Part shown: piece after piece, positions 35,175 to 43,928 of the stretch
How positions within the stretch are numbered: the first letter of the stretch is position 1
How the letters are laid out: every line of letters starts with the position of its first letter
Assembly: GCF_018614075.1 (NCBI RefSeq)
Contig: NZ_JAGGOZ010000077.1
Location: 16,114-80,113, forward strand
Length of the DNA stretch: 64,000 nt
Direction of reading: 5' to 3'
DNA from: Streptomyces sp. ISL-94
Lineage (GTDB): Bacteria > Actinomycetota > Actinomycetes > Streptomycetales > Streptomycetaceae
Notes under the pieces: generated by a model
Told to the model about the DNA's origin: nothing
Database searches by the model: none
What the model saw: only the letters and a program-made list of their open reading frames with translations
Translations under genes and position numbers: made by a program

Positions 35175-36176
35175 TCAGGGTCTGAACGCGGGGATGACGT
35201 GCAGGCCGTAGGCGTCGATCGCGGCCTCCCGCGCGTCGTGCATGGCGTAGACGGCGAACTGGTCGACGCCGAGGTCGCGCAGGGCCCGCAGCTTCTCGAT
35301 GTGGGCCTCGACCGGTCCCAGCAGGCAGAAGCGGTCGACGATCTCGTCGGGGACGAAGTCGGTCGACGGGTTGCCTGCGCGGCCGTGGTGGCTGTAGTCG
35401 TAGCCCTGGCGGGACTTGATGTACTCGGTGAGCTCGTCCGGGACCATGGAGGAGTGCTCGCCGTAGCGGCCGACCAGGTCGGCGACGTGGTTGCCGACCA
35501 TGCCGCCGAACCAGCGGCACTGGTCGCGGGCGTGGTCGAGGTCCTCGCTCACGTACGCGGGGGCCGCCACGCAGATGGTGATGTCGGCCGGGTCGCGGCC
35601 GGCCGCCGCCGCGGCCTCCCGGACCGACTTGACCATCCGCTCGGTGAGGTAGAGGTCGGCGAGCTGGAGGATGAACCCGTCCGCCTTCTCGCCGGCGAGC
35701 GCGAGCGCCTTGGGCCCGTACGCCGCCATCCAGACCGGGAGGCGGCCCTCCCGGACCCAGGGGAGGCGGACCGGGTTCCCGTCCACGAGCGCCTCGCGGC
35801 CTTCCGCCAGATCGCGGATGACCCCGATGGCCTCGCCGAGGCGGGCCAGGGTGTTGGGTCTGCGCCCGGCGACCCGCATCGCGGAGTCCCCACGCCCGAT
35901 CCCGCACACGGTGCGGTTGCCGAACATGTCGTTGAGGGTGGCGAAGGTGGAGGCGGTCACCTCCCAGGTGCGGGTGCCCGGGTTGGTGACCATCGGGCCG
36001 ACGTGCAGCTTCCGGGTGTGCTCCAGGATCTGGCTGTAGATGACGAACGGCTCCTGCCACAGCACGGCGGAGTCGAAGGTCCAGCCGTAGCGGAACCCGT
36101 TGCGCTCCGCGCGGCGCATGAGGCTGACGACCTGCGAGGCGGGCGGGTCGGTTTGCAGGACGAGGCCGAAGTCCAT
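35175..36176 (-). CDS. LLM-class flavin/F420-dependent oxidoreductase (TIGR03842-like)
   Basis: A 333-residue luciferase-like monooxygenase/F420-reductase fold protein (MDFGLVLQTDPPASQVV, then HVGPMVTNPGTRTWEVTAST, GIGRGDSAMR, RLPVWMAAYGPKALALAGE). It lies 23 nt downstream of dihydropyrimidinase and 29 nt upstream of the permease, so it is in the pyrimidine catabolism operon. No dihydropyrimidine dehydrogenase gene is in the window, and this is the only redox enzyme in the operon. Whether it reduces the pyrimidine ring or oxidises a product is unknown. Confidence 0.88.
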   Translation of the reverse strand: MDFGLVLQTDPPASQVVSLMRRAERNGFRYGWTFDSAVLWQEPFVIYSQILEHTRKLHVGPMVTNPGTRTWEVTASTFATLNDMFGNRTVCGIGRGDSAMRVAGRRPNTLARLGEAIGVIRDLAEGREALVDGNPVRLPWVREGRLPVWMAAYGPKALALAGEKADGFILQLADLYLTERMVKSVREAAAAAGRDPADITICVAAPAYVSEDLDHARDQCRWFGGMVGNHVADLVGRYGEHSSMVPDELTEYIKSRQGYDYSHHGRAGNPSTDFVPDEIVDRFCLLGPVEAHIEKLRALRDLGVDQFAVYAMHDAREAAIDAYGLHVIPAFRP

Positions 36177-36199
36177 GGCGGGCTGCTCCTTGCGTGCGC

Positions 36200-37600
36200 T
36201 TACAGGTACTGGCAGGTGGAGCGGTGGATGAAGGCGCCGTGCCCGGCGCGGCCGGTGAACTCGCGCCGGTCGATGACGAGTTCACCGCGGGAGAGGACCG
36301 TGTCGACGCGTCCGGTGATCCGCTTGCCCTCGTACGCCGAGTAGTCCACGTTCATGTGGTGCGTCTCGGCGGAGATGACCTGCTCGGCGTGCGGATCGTA
36401 GAGGACGATGTCGGCGTCGGAACCGGGCGCGATGGTGCCCTTGCGGGGGTAGAGGCCGAACATCCGGGCCGGGGTCGCGCAGGCGATCTCGATCCAGCGG
36501 CGGCGGCTGATGTGCCCGTCCAGGACAGCCTGGTGGAGGAGGTCCATCCGGTTCTCCACCCCCGGCAGTCCGTTGGGGATCTTGGAGAAGTCGCCGCGGC
36601 CCAGATCCTTCTGGCCGCGGAAACAGAAGGGGCAGTGGTCGGTGGAGACCACTTGGAGGTCGTTGGTCCGCAGCCCCCGCCACAGCGCCGCCTGGTGTTC
36701 GCGGGGGCGCAGCGGGGTGGAGCAGACGTACTTGGCGCCCTGGAAGTCGGGCTCGGCGAGGTTGTCGGTGGACAGGAAGAGGTACTGCGGGCAGGTCTCC
36801 CCGAAGACGGGCAGGCCCTTGTCGCGGGCGGCGGCCAGCTCGGCCACCGCCTCCTCCGCCGAGACGTGGACGACGTAGAGCGGGGAGCCGGCGACGCGCG
36901 CCAGCTGGATGGCGCGGTGCGTGGCCTCGGCTTCGAGGAGCACCTTGCGGACCTCGCCGTGGTGGCGGGGGTCGGTCTCCCCGCGGGCCAGGGCCTGCTC
37001 GACGAGGACGTCGATCGCGATGCCGTTCTCGGCGTGCATCATGATCAGCCCGCCGTTGGAGGAGGCCCGCTGCATGGCGCGCAGGATCTGCCCGTCGTCG
37101 CTGTAGAACACGCCGGGGTAGGCCATGAACAGCTTGAAGGAGGTGACGCCTTCCCCGACGAGGAGGTCCATCTCCTTCAGAGTGCCCTCGTTGACGTCCG
37201 AGAGGATCATGTGGAAGGCGTAGTCGACGGCGCAGTGGCCGTCGGCCTTGTCGTACCAGGTGTCGAGCCCGGCGCGCAGCGGCTGGCCCACGCTCTGCAC
37301 GGCGAAGTCGACGATGGTGGTGGTGCCGCCCCAGGCGGCGGCCCGGGTTCCCGTCTCGAAGGTGTCCGAGGCGGAGGTGCCGCCGAAGGGGAGCTCCATG
37401 TGGGTGTGCGCGTCGACCCCGCCCGGGATGACGTACTTCCCGCCCGCGTCGATCGTACGGTCGGCCGTCCAGGCCTCGGCGGCGGCCGAGCCGTGCGCGG
37501 CCAAGGCCGCCACGCGGCCGTCCTCGATCAGGACGTCCGCGTGCAGTTCGTCGGCGGCGGTGACGACCAGGCCGCCGCGGATCAGGGTGCGGATGCTCAT
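36200..37600 (-). CDS. hydA: Dihydropyrimidinase (D-hydantoinase)
   Basis: A 466-residue cyclic amidohydrolase. The binuclear zinc site is intact: His65 and His67 (DAHTHME), the carbamylated Lys156 (SFKLFMAYPG), His189, His245 and Asp321 (STDHCPF). It hydrolyses 5,6-dihydrouracil/dihydrothymine to N-carbamoyl-beta-amino acids, which the nitrilase-family enzyme encoded upstream would then deaminate and decarboxylate. Confidence 0.95.
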   Translation of the reverse strand: MSIRTLIRGGLVVTAADELHADVLIEDGRVAALAAHGSAAAEAWTADRTIDAGGKYVIPGGVDAHTHMELPFGGTSASDTFETGTRAAAWGGTTTIVDFAVQSVGQPLRAGLDTWYDKADGHCAVDYAFHMILSDVNEGTLKEMDLLVGEGVTSFKLFMAYPGVFYSDDGQILRAMQRASSNGGLIMMHAENGIAIDVLVEQALARGETDPRHHGEVRKVLLEAEATHRAIQLARVAGSPLYVVHVSAEEAVAELAAARDKGLPVFGETCPQYLFLSTDNLAEPDFQGAKYVCSTPLRPREHQAALWRGLRTNDLQVVSTDHCPFCFRGQKDLGRGDFSKIPNGLPGVENRMDLLHQAVLDGHISRRRWIEIACATPARMFGLYPRKGTIAPGSDADIVLYDPHAEQVISAETHHMNVDYSAYEGKRITGRVDTVLSRGELVIDRREFTGRAGHGAFIHRSTCQYL

Positions 37601-37609
37601 CGGATCCCC

Positions 37610-38905
37610 CTACTGGATGCTGCGGAGCGCCTGTTCGAGGATCTCGGCGCCCTCTTCCGCCTCGGCGACGGTCAGGGAGAGCGGCGGCGCGATGCGCAGC
37701 ACGCTGGTGTCGTACCCGCCGCCCTTGCCGACCAGCAGTCCGCCCGCGCGGGCGGCCTCCAGGACGGCGGCGGCCGCGTCCGGGTCGGCCTGGTCGGTGC
37801 CGGGCCTGGTCAGCTCCAGGCCGGCCATCAGGCCCCGGCCGCGTACCTCCCGTACGGCGGGCGCGTGGGCGGCGATCGCGCGCAGCCGCTCCAGGAGGAG
37901 GCCGCCGACGCGCCGGGCGTTGCCCTGGAGGTCGTGGTCCAGCAGGTAGGCGAGGTTGGCGTTGCCCGCCGCCATGGTGACCGGGGAGCCGCCGAAGGTG
38001 GAGATGGAGTTGGAGTCGAGGCAGTTCATCACCTCCGCGCGGGCGACGACCCCGCCGATGGACATGCCGTTGCCGATGCCCTTGGCGAAGGTGAGGATGT
38101 CCGGCGGGCCGTTCTGGGCGTGGGCCTGCCAGCCCCAGAAGTTGTCGCCCGTACGCCCCCAGCCGGTCTGCACCTCGTCGCTGATCCAGAGGATGCCGTG
38201 GCGGTCCAGGACCTCGCGGAAGGCTCCGTAGAGGCCGTCGGGCGGGGAGGTGAAGCCGCCGACGCCCTGGACGGGCTCGGCGATGAGCGCGGCCGCTCCC
38301 CCGCGGGCCTGGCCGAGGACGTCTTCGAGGTCCGCGACGGCGGCGGCGGTGAAGTCGGCGTCGGAGAGGTGGGCGAAGGGGCCGCGGGTGCGGACGGCGC
38401 CGTGGACGTAGTACGTCTGGAGCGGCGAGAGGCTGGTCGGGGACCAGCCGCGGTTGCCCGTGACGGACACGGTGGAGAAGGACCGGCCGTGGTAGCTGTT
38501 GCGCATCGCCAGGATCTGGTTGGAGCGGCGGTACGCCGTCGCGAGCAGCAGGGCGGTGTCGTTGGCCTCGGTGCCTGAGGTGGTGAAGAAGACCCGGGCG
38601 TCGGGGATGCCGGACAGGGCGGCGATCCGCTCGGCCAGCTCGATCATCGGGCGGTTGAGGTAGAGGGTGGAGGAGTGGATGATCCGTCCGGCCTGTTCGG
38701 AGACGGCCTTGGTGACCTCGGGCAGGGCGTGGGCGGTCATCGTGGTGAGGATGCCGCCGAAGAAGTCGAGGTAGCGGTTGCCGTCGGCGTCCCAGACGTG
38801 GCGGCCCTCGCCGTGGGTCAGCTCGATGGGGCGGTCGTAGTAGAGCGCGAGCCAGTCGGGCAGGACGGAACGGTGGCGGCTGTGCAGGGGGATGGGGTTG
38901 CTCAC
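37610..38905 (-). CDS. Class III aminotransferase (beta-alanine/GABA type)
   Basis: A 431-residue PLP enzyme with TSGTEANDTALLLAT, the ISDEVQTGWGRTG motif and PLP-lysine Lys275 in FAKGIGNGMS. In this operon it should transaminate beta-alanine (from uracil) or 3-aminoisobutyrate (from thymine) to the semialdehyde. The start is GTG 38905, overlapping the nitrilase stop as GTGA. This completes the ring-opening, decarbamoylation and transamination sequence with its neighbours. Confidence 0.92.
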   Translation of the reverse strand: MSNPIPLHSRHRSVLPDWLALYYDRPIELTHGEGRHVWDADGNRYLDFFGGILTTMTAHALPEVTKAVSEQAGRIIHSSTLYLNRPMIELAERIAALSGIPDARVFFTTSGTEANDTALLLATAYRRSNQILAMRNSYHGRSFSTVSVTGNRGWSPTSLSPLQTYYVHGAVRTRGPFAHLSDADFTAAAVADLEDVLGQARGGAAALIAEPVQGVGGFTSPPDGLYGAFREVLDRHGILWISDEVQTGWGRTGDNFWGWQAHAQNGPPDILTFAKGIGNGMSIGGVVARAEVMNCLDSNSISTFGGSPVTMAAGNANLAYLLDHDLQGNARRVGGLLLERLRAIAAHAPAVREVRGRGLMAGLELTRPGTDQADPDAAAAVLEAARAGGLLVGKGGGYDTSVLRIAPPLSLTVAEAEEGAEILEQALRSIQ

Positions 38906-39744
38906 GGTTGTACAAGCCCTCCGTAGGCGTCGGGGCGGCGGTCGCGGTAGAAGGCCCACTGGGTGCGGACTTCCTCGATGAGGCCGAAGTCGAGGTCGCG
39001 GATGAGGAGTTCCTCCTCCTTGTCGCTGGCGACATCGCCCACGAACTTGCCGCGCGGGTCCACGAAGTAGCTGGTGCCGTAGAAGTCGTTGTCGCCGTAC
39101 TCCTCCCGGCCCACGCGGTTGATGGCCGCGACGAAGTACTCGTTGGCCACGGCGGATGCGGGCTGTTCCAGCTGCCACAGGTGCGAGGAGAGGCCGCGGT
39201 GGGTGGCGGACGGGTTGTACACCAGCTGGGCGCCGGCCAGGCCCAGTTGGCGCCATCCCTCGGGGAAGTGGCGGTCGTAGCAGATGTACACGCCGACCCG
39301 GCCGACGGCGGTGTCGAAGACGGGCCAGCCGAGGTTGCCCGGGCGGAAGTAGTACTTCTCCCAGAAGCCCTTGACCTGGGGGATGTGGTGCTTGCGGTAC
39401 TTGCCGAGGTAGCTGCCGTCGGCGTCGATGACGGCGGCGGTGTTGTAGTAGAAACCCTCGCTCTCCCGCTCGAAGACGGGGACGACGACCACCATGCCGG
39501 TCTCGCGGGCGAGGTCCTGCATGCGGTGGACGGTCGGGCCTTCGGGGACGGCCTCGGCCCATCGGTAGTGCTCGGGCTCCTGGACCTGGCAGAAGTAGGG
39601 GGCGTTGAACACCTCCTGGAAGCCGATGATCTTCGCACCCTGGGCGGCGGCCCGGCGGGCGTGCTCCTCGTGCTTGGCGATCATCGACTCGGTGTCTCCG
39701 GTCCAGGTGGCCTGGACCAGCGCGGCGCGGACGACTTGGGCCAT
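38902..39744 (-). CDS. Nitrilase-family beta-ureidopropionase / N-carbamoyl amidohydrolase
   Basis: A 280-residue carbon-nitrogen hydrolase with an intact Glu44-Lys118-Cys155 triad (GFQEVFN, KYRKHHIP, ICYDRHFPE). It cleaves N-carbamoyl-beta-alanine to beta-alanine, CO2 and ammonia. It is the first gene of the minus-strand pyrimidine operon. ATG 39744 is preceded by GAGGAG and is preferred to an in-frame start 15 codons upstream. Confidence 0.94.
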   Translation of the reverse strand: MAQVVRAALVQATWTGDTESMIAKHEEHARRAAAQGAKIIGFQEVFNAPYFCQVQEPEHYRWAEAVPEGPTVHRMQDLARETGMVVVVPVFERESEGFYYNTAAVIDADGSYLGKYRKHHIPQVKGFWEKYYFRPGNLGWPVFDTAVGRVGVYICYDRHFPEGWRQLGLAGAQLVYNPSATHRGLSSHLWQLEQPASAVANEYFVAAINRVGREEYGDNDFYGTSYFVDPRGKFVGDVASDKEEELLIRDLDFGLIEEVRTQWAFYRDRRPDAYGGLVQP

Positions 39745-39778
39745 GAGCTGCTCCTCGCGACGGGCGACGGGAACGCCG

Positions 39779-39820
39779 GTTCTACGCACGTAGACGGTGT
39801 ACGTAGGGAGTAGAACGTAG
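39779..39820. promoter_or_regulatory. Operator-like repeats upstream of the pyrimidine operon
   Basis: GTTCTAC (39779-39785) and GTAGAAC (39810-39816) form a perfect 7-bp inverted repeat. ACGTAG occurs three times at 39788, 39801 and 39815, at 13-14 bp spacing. The element starts 35 nt upstream of the nitrilase start. The rest of the 413-nt gap to 40158 holds a 25-bp direct repeat and no convincing gene. Confidence 0.5.
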
Positions 39821-39965
39821 GCCTCGTCACAGCGTGGGGCAAGACCGCCGTGCGCGGTTGGAGTAGTCGATCACGTTACGTCGTCCCGTGGTCGATTGCG
39901 GTCAGGAGACGGGCGGTTTACGCCGTGGCGATGCCTGCCACGCGGCGTCGGCGCGTTCCGCCCGC

Positions 39966-40047
39966 GGCCGAAGCGGGCGCCGCGCGGGGCCTGCCGGGCC
40001 GTCTCGGGCTCCCGTTCCGGGGGGCCGAAGCGGGCGCCGCGCGGGGC
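39966..40047. repeat. 25-bp direct repeat, two copies
   Basis: An identical 25-mer beginning GGCCGAAGCGGGCGCC occurs at 39966-39990 and 40023-40047 (57-bp period). The intervening sequence is GC-rich. It lies in the gap between the nitrilase and PPOX-protein genes. Confidence 0.85.
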
Positions 40048-40157
40048 GGGGGCGGTGAAACGCCCCGCGCCGCCGCCAGTTGACTGATCACCAGCGAAGT
40101 CGCGGTCTCCATGACCGCATTGGACCCCACCAGTGTTACGGGCGGGCTACGGGCGTC

Positions 40158-40538
40158 TCAAAGCTTCACGGCGATCCCGGTGTGCGGCCGCTTCCCCCGC
40201 CGCGCCACCGAGGCGGGCAGGTCCACCGCCCAGAACTGCCAGGTGTACTTCCGGGACATCAGCCGGCGCACCCTCTTCAGCCCGGCCTCGTCCAGCAGCC
40301 GCGCCTCGCCCTCCAGCACGGGCGCCCCCTCCGCCACGCGCCCCCGCACGTCGCACGCGGCGACGGTGACCCGCGCGTTGTTGCGTATCCGCTTCACCTT
40401 CCACGAATCGCTGCGCGTCCATACGTACAGCTCACCGCCGTCGGCCACCGCCCACACCGGAGTGGCGACGGGTGTGCCGTCCTTCCGGAAGGTGGTGAGG
40501 CTGACGTACCTGCCCCGGTCCAGCTCTTCAAGAGTCAT
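40158..40538 (-). CDS. PPOX-class F420-dependent oxidoreductase
   Basis: A 126-residue split-barrel flavin/F420-binding protein (LEELDRGRYVSLTTFRKDGTPVATPVWAVADGGELYVWT; WKVKRIRNNARVTVAACDVRG). This is the pattern of small actinobacterial F420-binding PPOX proteins. Substrate unknown. It overlaps the small lipoprotein gene upstream by 4 nt. Confidence 0.9.
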   Translation of the reverse strand: MTLEELDRGRYVSLTTFRKDGTPVATPVWAVADGGELYVWTRSDSWKVKRIRNNARVTVAACDVRGRVAEGAPVLEGEARLLDEAGLKRVRRLMSRKYTWQFWAVDLPASVARRGKRPHTGIAVKL

Positions 40539-40762
40539 GACCGGAGCCTAAGGGTGGCGGTGGCCCCCTCCAGCCGGCGGGCCTGCCGGCTGGAGCCGGT
40601 GTGGCCGGCGGCGGCGCCCGGGTGGCGGAGGACCAGGTCGCCCTGGTCCTTGGCACGGCCTCGGCCCTCGGGGACGGCGCAGGCCGCGAGCAGGAGACCG
40701 ACCGCGAGCAGCGCACCGAGGAGTCCGAGACCGAGTCGCTTGGATGCGTTCGTGGCTGACAC
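40535..40762 (-). CDS. Small putative lipoprotein
   Basis: A 75-residue protein from GTG 40762 with a positively charged start, a hydrophobic core and a lipobox (VGLLLAACAVPEG). About 40 low-complexity Gly/Arg-rich residues follow. Its end overlaps the PPOX gene start (ATGA). A start at 40789 is also possible. Because the mature part has no recognisable fold, this is only moderately supported. Confidence 0.45.
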   Translation of the reverse strand: MSATNASKRLGLGLLGALLAVGLLLAACAVPEGRGRAKDQGDLVLRHPGAAAGHTGSSRQARRLEGATATLRLRS

Positions 40763-40879
40763 GCCTTCACGCTTCCCCCGCGCTCTCACCGCCGATTGGT
40801 CCGTTCGGCCGCCGCGCCCGCCCGAACGACGGGGCCCGTGGGGCCGGTCGGACCCGCACCGGGCCCGGGGCGGCGGGAA

Positions 40880-41131
40880 CTAGGCGGGAACGACGGCGCA
40901 GCGCCTCAGCAGCTCGTCCAGGGAGAGCCCGAGCGCCTCGGCGAGGGCCGCGACCGTGAAGAAGGCGGGGGTGGGCGCCCGGCCGGTCTCGATCTTGCGC
41001 AGGGTCTCGGCGGAGAGCCCGGCGCCAGCGGCGACCTCGACCATGCTGCGGGCGCCGCGAGCCTCGCGCAGAAGGGCGCCCAGACGCTCGCCGCGCTCGC
41101 GCTCTTCGGGGGTGAGAGGGGTACGGACCAT
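40880..41131 (-). CDS. XRE-family HTH regulator
   Basis: An 83-residue stand-alone helix-turn-helix protein (RLGALLREARGARSMVEVAAGAGLSAETLRKIETGRAPTP). It is divergent from a methionine aminopeptidase gene, with 64 nt between starts. That gap is unusually AT-rich and contains a perfect 12-bp palindrome, so autoregulation and control of map are likely. Confidence 0.9.
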   Translation of the reverse strand: MVRTPLTPEERERGERLGALLREARGARSMVEVAAGAGLSAETLRKIETGRAPTPAFFTVAALAEALGLSLDELLRRCAVVPA

Positions 41132-41174
41132 GCCCTCATCCTACCCGACACACCAATAAGTATCCCGTTATAGT

Positions 41175-41188
41175 TATACCGGTATAGT
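41175..41188 (+). promoter_or_regulatory. Palindromic operator and leaderless promoter of map
   Basis: TATACCGGTATA (41175-41186) is a perfect palindrome. TATAGT (41183-41188) would be a -10 box ending 7 nt before the map ATG, implying a leaderless transcript. TATAGTTAT is also repeated at 41169 and 41183. This places the repressor site on top of the promoter. Confidence 0.55.
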
Positions 41189-41195
41189 TATTGGC

Positions 41196-41963
41196 ATGGT
41201 GGAACTGAAGACGGACCGACAGATCGACGAGATGCGCGCCGCGGGCCGGGTGGTCGCGCACGCCTTGGCAGCCGTACGGGAGGCCGCGCGCACCGGGGTG
41301 TCCCTGCTGGACCTGGACCGGGTGGCCCACGAGGTGCTGCGGGAGGCCGGCGCGAGCTCTCCCTTCCTGGGCTACCGGCCGCAGTTCGCGCCCGTGCCCT
41401 TTCCCGCCGTGGTGTGCGCTTCGGTCAACGACGCGATCGTGCACGGCATCCCCGACGGGTACCGGCTGCGCGACGGCGACCTGATCAGCATCGACTGCGG
41501 GGCGGAGCTCGGCGGCTGGGTCGGGGACGCGGCGGTGAGCTTCACGGTCGGCCGGCCGCGCCCGGCCGACCTCCGGCTGATCGAGGCCGCCGAGGCGGCC
41601 CTCGCGGCCGGGATCGCCGCCGCCGTGCCCGGCAACAGGATCGGGGACATCGCCCACGCCATCGGCACGGTCGGCCGCGCCGCCGGATACGGCATTCCGG
41701 ACGGCTTCGGCGGCCACGGCGTCGGCCGCGGCATGCACGAGGACCCGGGCGTGCCCAACGAGGGCCGGCCGGGCCGCGGCATGAAGCTGCGCCCCGGCAT
41801 GGTCCTCGCCATCGAGCCGATGCTGATCGCCGGCGGTACGGACGACTACCGGTGCGACGGGGACGGCTGGACCCTGCGCACCCTCGACGGCAGCCGGGCC
41901 GCGCACGCGGAGCACACGGTCGCGATCACCGACGAGGGCCCGAGGGTCCTCACCTCGCCGTAA
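41196..41963 (+). CDS. map: Methionine aminopeptidase, type I
   Basis: A 255-residue metallopeptidase with the five metal ligands Asp100, Asp111, His174, Glu207 and Glu239 and substrate-binding His83. It removes N-terminal methionine co-translationally. It lacks the N-terminal zinc-finger or SH3-binding extension. The XRE partner and operator-covered promoter suggest an inducible accessory copy rather than the housekeeping enzyme, which is usually in the ribosomal-protein/secY region. Confidence 0.95.
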   Translation: MVELKTDRQIDEMRAAGRVVAHALAAVREAARTGVSLLDLDRVAHEVLREAGASSPFLGYRPQFAPVPFPAVVCASVNDAIVHGIPDGYRLRDGDLISIDCGAELGGWVGDAAVSFTVGRPRPADLRLIEAAEAALAAGIAAAVPGNRIGDIAHAIGTVGRAAGYGIPDGFGGHGVGRGMHEDPGVPNEGRPGRGMKLRPGMVLAIEPMLIAGGTDDYRCDGDGWTLRTLDGSRAAHAEHTVAITDEGPRVLTSP

Positions 41964-41992
41964 GGCCCCAAGTCCCCAAGGCCCCCGAGCCC

Positions 41993-43792
41993 CTACGGCT
42001 TCCCGTGCGGGCGGACCACCATGGCGGAGCCGCCGCCCCGCCGGCTCGTCTCGGCCGCCGCCAGCCAGCGGCCGTCCGGCAGCCGCTGCACGCCGGTCGC
42101 GGCGCCGATCTCCGGGTTCTGCCGGAAGCCCTGGCCGAGCGCCTCCAGCTCCGCGCGCAGCGGGCTGTTCCACAGGCCCGGCTCCAGCTCGGTGGTGGTC
42201 TGGTTGCGCTGGCTGGCCCGCGGCGCCGCGATGGCGTCGACGAGCGGCAGGCCCCGGTCCAGGTGGCCGGTCAGGGTCTGCAGGACGGTGGTGATGATGG
42301 TGGCACCGCCCGGGGAGCCCACCGCGAGGACGGGCCGCCCGTCGTCCAGCACGATGGTCGGGGACATGGAGGACCGCGGCCGCTTGCCGGGGCCGGGCAG
42401 GTTCGGGTCCGGGACACCGGGCGCGGCCGGAGCGAAGGAGAAGTCCGTCAGCTCGTTGTTGAGCAGGAAGCCGCGGCCCGGGACGGTGATCGCGCTGCCG
42501 CCCGTGGACTCGATGGTCAGGGTGTAGGAGACCACGTTGCCCCAGCGGTCGGCGACCGTCAGGTGGGTGGTGTTCTCCCCCTCGTAGGTGGTCGGGGCGG
42601 CCTGCCCGGTCGTGGCGCAGGGTACGGGGCTGCGCGGGTCCCCGGGGGCCAGCGGGCTGGTCAGCGCCCGGTCCGGCCTGATCAGGCAGGCGCGCGAGTC
42701 GGCGAACCGCTGGGAGAGCAGTTCGCGCGTCGGCACGTCCTCGGCGGCCGGATCGCCGACCCAGCGGCCCCGGTCGGCGAAGGAGATCCGGGAGGCTTCG
42801 ATGAACCGGTGCAGGTACTGCGCCTCGGACAGCTTCGAGAGGTCGGTCCCCTCCAGGATGTTCAGCGCCTCGCCGACGGTGGTGCCGCCGGAGGAGGAGG
42901 GCGCCATGCTGTAGACGTCCAGGCCGCGGTAGCCCACCCGGGTCGGGGCCTGGCGCTTGGTCGCGTACGCGCGCAGGTCGCCGGCGGTCAGGTCGCCGGG
43001 CCGGACGTTGCGCGTGGCCGCCGGGTCCACCGGTGGCTTGCGGACGGCTTGGACGATGTCGTCGGCGATGGGCCCCTTGTAGAGGGCGCCGGTTCCCTTT
43101 CGCCCGAGCTCGGCGTACGTGGCGGCCAGGTCCGGGTTCTTGAAGGTGGAGCCCACCACGGGCAGGGCGCCGTTCGGCAGGAACAGCTTCCGCGTGTCGG
43201 GGAAGTCCTTGAACCGGTTTTGGTTGGCCTCGGTCTGGGCCCGGAAGGTGGGATCCACGGTGAAGCCGTCGCGGGCCAGTTTCCCGGCGGGCTCGAGCAG
43301 CCGGCCGAGCGGGCGGCTGCCCCAGGCGTCGAGCGCGCTCTTCCAGGTGGCCGGGGTGCCGGGGACGCCGACCCCGCGGCCGCTGGTCTGGCCCTCGGCG
43401 AAGGGGATGGGGACGCCGTTCTCCTGGAAGAGGGTGGCGGTGGCCGTGGCGGGGGCGGTTTCGCGGCCGTCGATGGTCTGCACCCGGCGGGACGCGGCGT
43501 CGTAGTAGACGAAGTAGCCGCCTCCGCCGATGCCGGCCGAGTAGGGCTCGGTGACGCCCAGCGCGGCGGCCGTGGCGACGGCCGCGTCGACGGCGTTGCC
43601 GCCGGAGCGCAGGACGGCGATACCGGCGGCGGAGGCGTCCGCGTCGACGCTGGCGACGGCCCCGCCGTAGCCGGCGGCGACGGGCACCTTGGGCGGGGTG
43701 GCCTGGGCCGAAGGCGGGGCGGCGGCTCCGGTCGAGACGAGTGCGGCGGCGACGGCCAGCAGCGGTAGCGTACGGGCGGCGCGACGGTGCAT
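41993..43792 (-). CDS. ggt: Secreted gamma-glutamyltransferase
   Basis: A 599-residue Ntn-hydrolase precursor. The Sec signal peptide covers about 1-31, followed by the large subunit. The autocleavage nucleophile is predicted to be Thr408 (ENTTHLTVAD), which would begin the small subunit. The GSPGGATIITTVLQ substrate loop is present. It cleaves gamma-glutamyl bonds of glutathione and related peptides outside the cytoplasm. It converges on map with a 29-nt gap. Confidence 0.94.
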   Translation of the reverse strand: MHRRAARTLPLLAVAAALVSTGAAAPPSAQATPPKVPVAAGYGGAVASVDADASAAGIAVLRSGGNAVDAAVATAAALGVTEPYSAGIGGGGYFVYYDAASRRVQTIDGRETAPATATATLFQENGVPIPFAEGQTSGRGVGVPGTPATWKSALDAWGSRPLGRLLEPAGKLARDGFTVDPTFRAQTEANQNRFKDFPDTRKLFLPNGALPVVGSTFKNPDLAATYAELGRKGTGALYKGPIADDIVQAVRKPPVDPAATRNVRPGDLTAGDLRAYATKRQAPTRVGYRGLDVYSMAPSSSGGTTVGEALNILEGTDLSKLSEAQYLHRFIEASRISFADRGRWVGDPAAEDVPTRELLSQRFADSRACLIRPDRALTSPLAPGDPRSPVPCATTGQAAPTTYEGENTTHLTVADRWGNVVSYTLTIESTGGSAITVPGRGFLLNNELTDFSFAPAAPGVPDPNLPGPGKRPRSSMSPTIVLDDGRPVLAVGSPGGATIITTVLQTLTGHLDRGLPLVDAIAAPRASQRNQTTTELEPGLWNSPLRAELEALGQGFRQNPEIGAATGVQRLPDGRWLAAAETSRRGGGSAMVVRPHGKP

Positions 43793-43928
43793 CCGGACCT
43801 CCAGTGGCAGCGTGCGCCGAGCCTAGCGGGCGCCCCGCCGTCCCGTCAGGACGTCGGGCCGGCCGTGCGGTTCGCGGGCCGGACACCGGCTGGTGACCCC
43901 CGACATCGGATGCCCTAGCATCCCGCGC

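Noticed and set aside
32278-35211. A 977-codon plus-strand open frame antisense to the FAD oxidoreductase, phosphatase and permease genes
   Set aside because: It is a shadow frame; the opposite strand carries complete conserved proteins.
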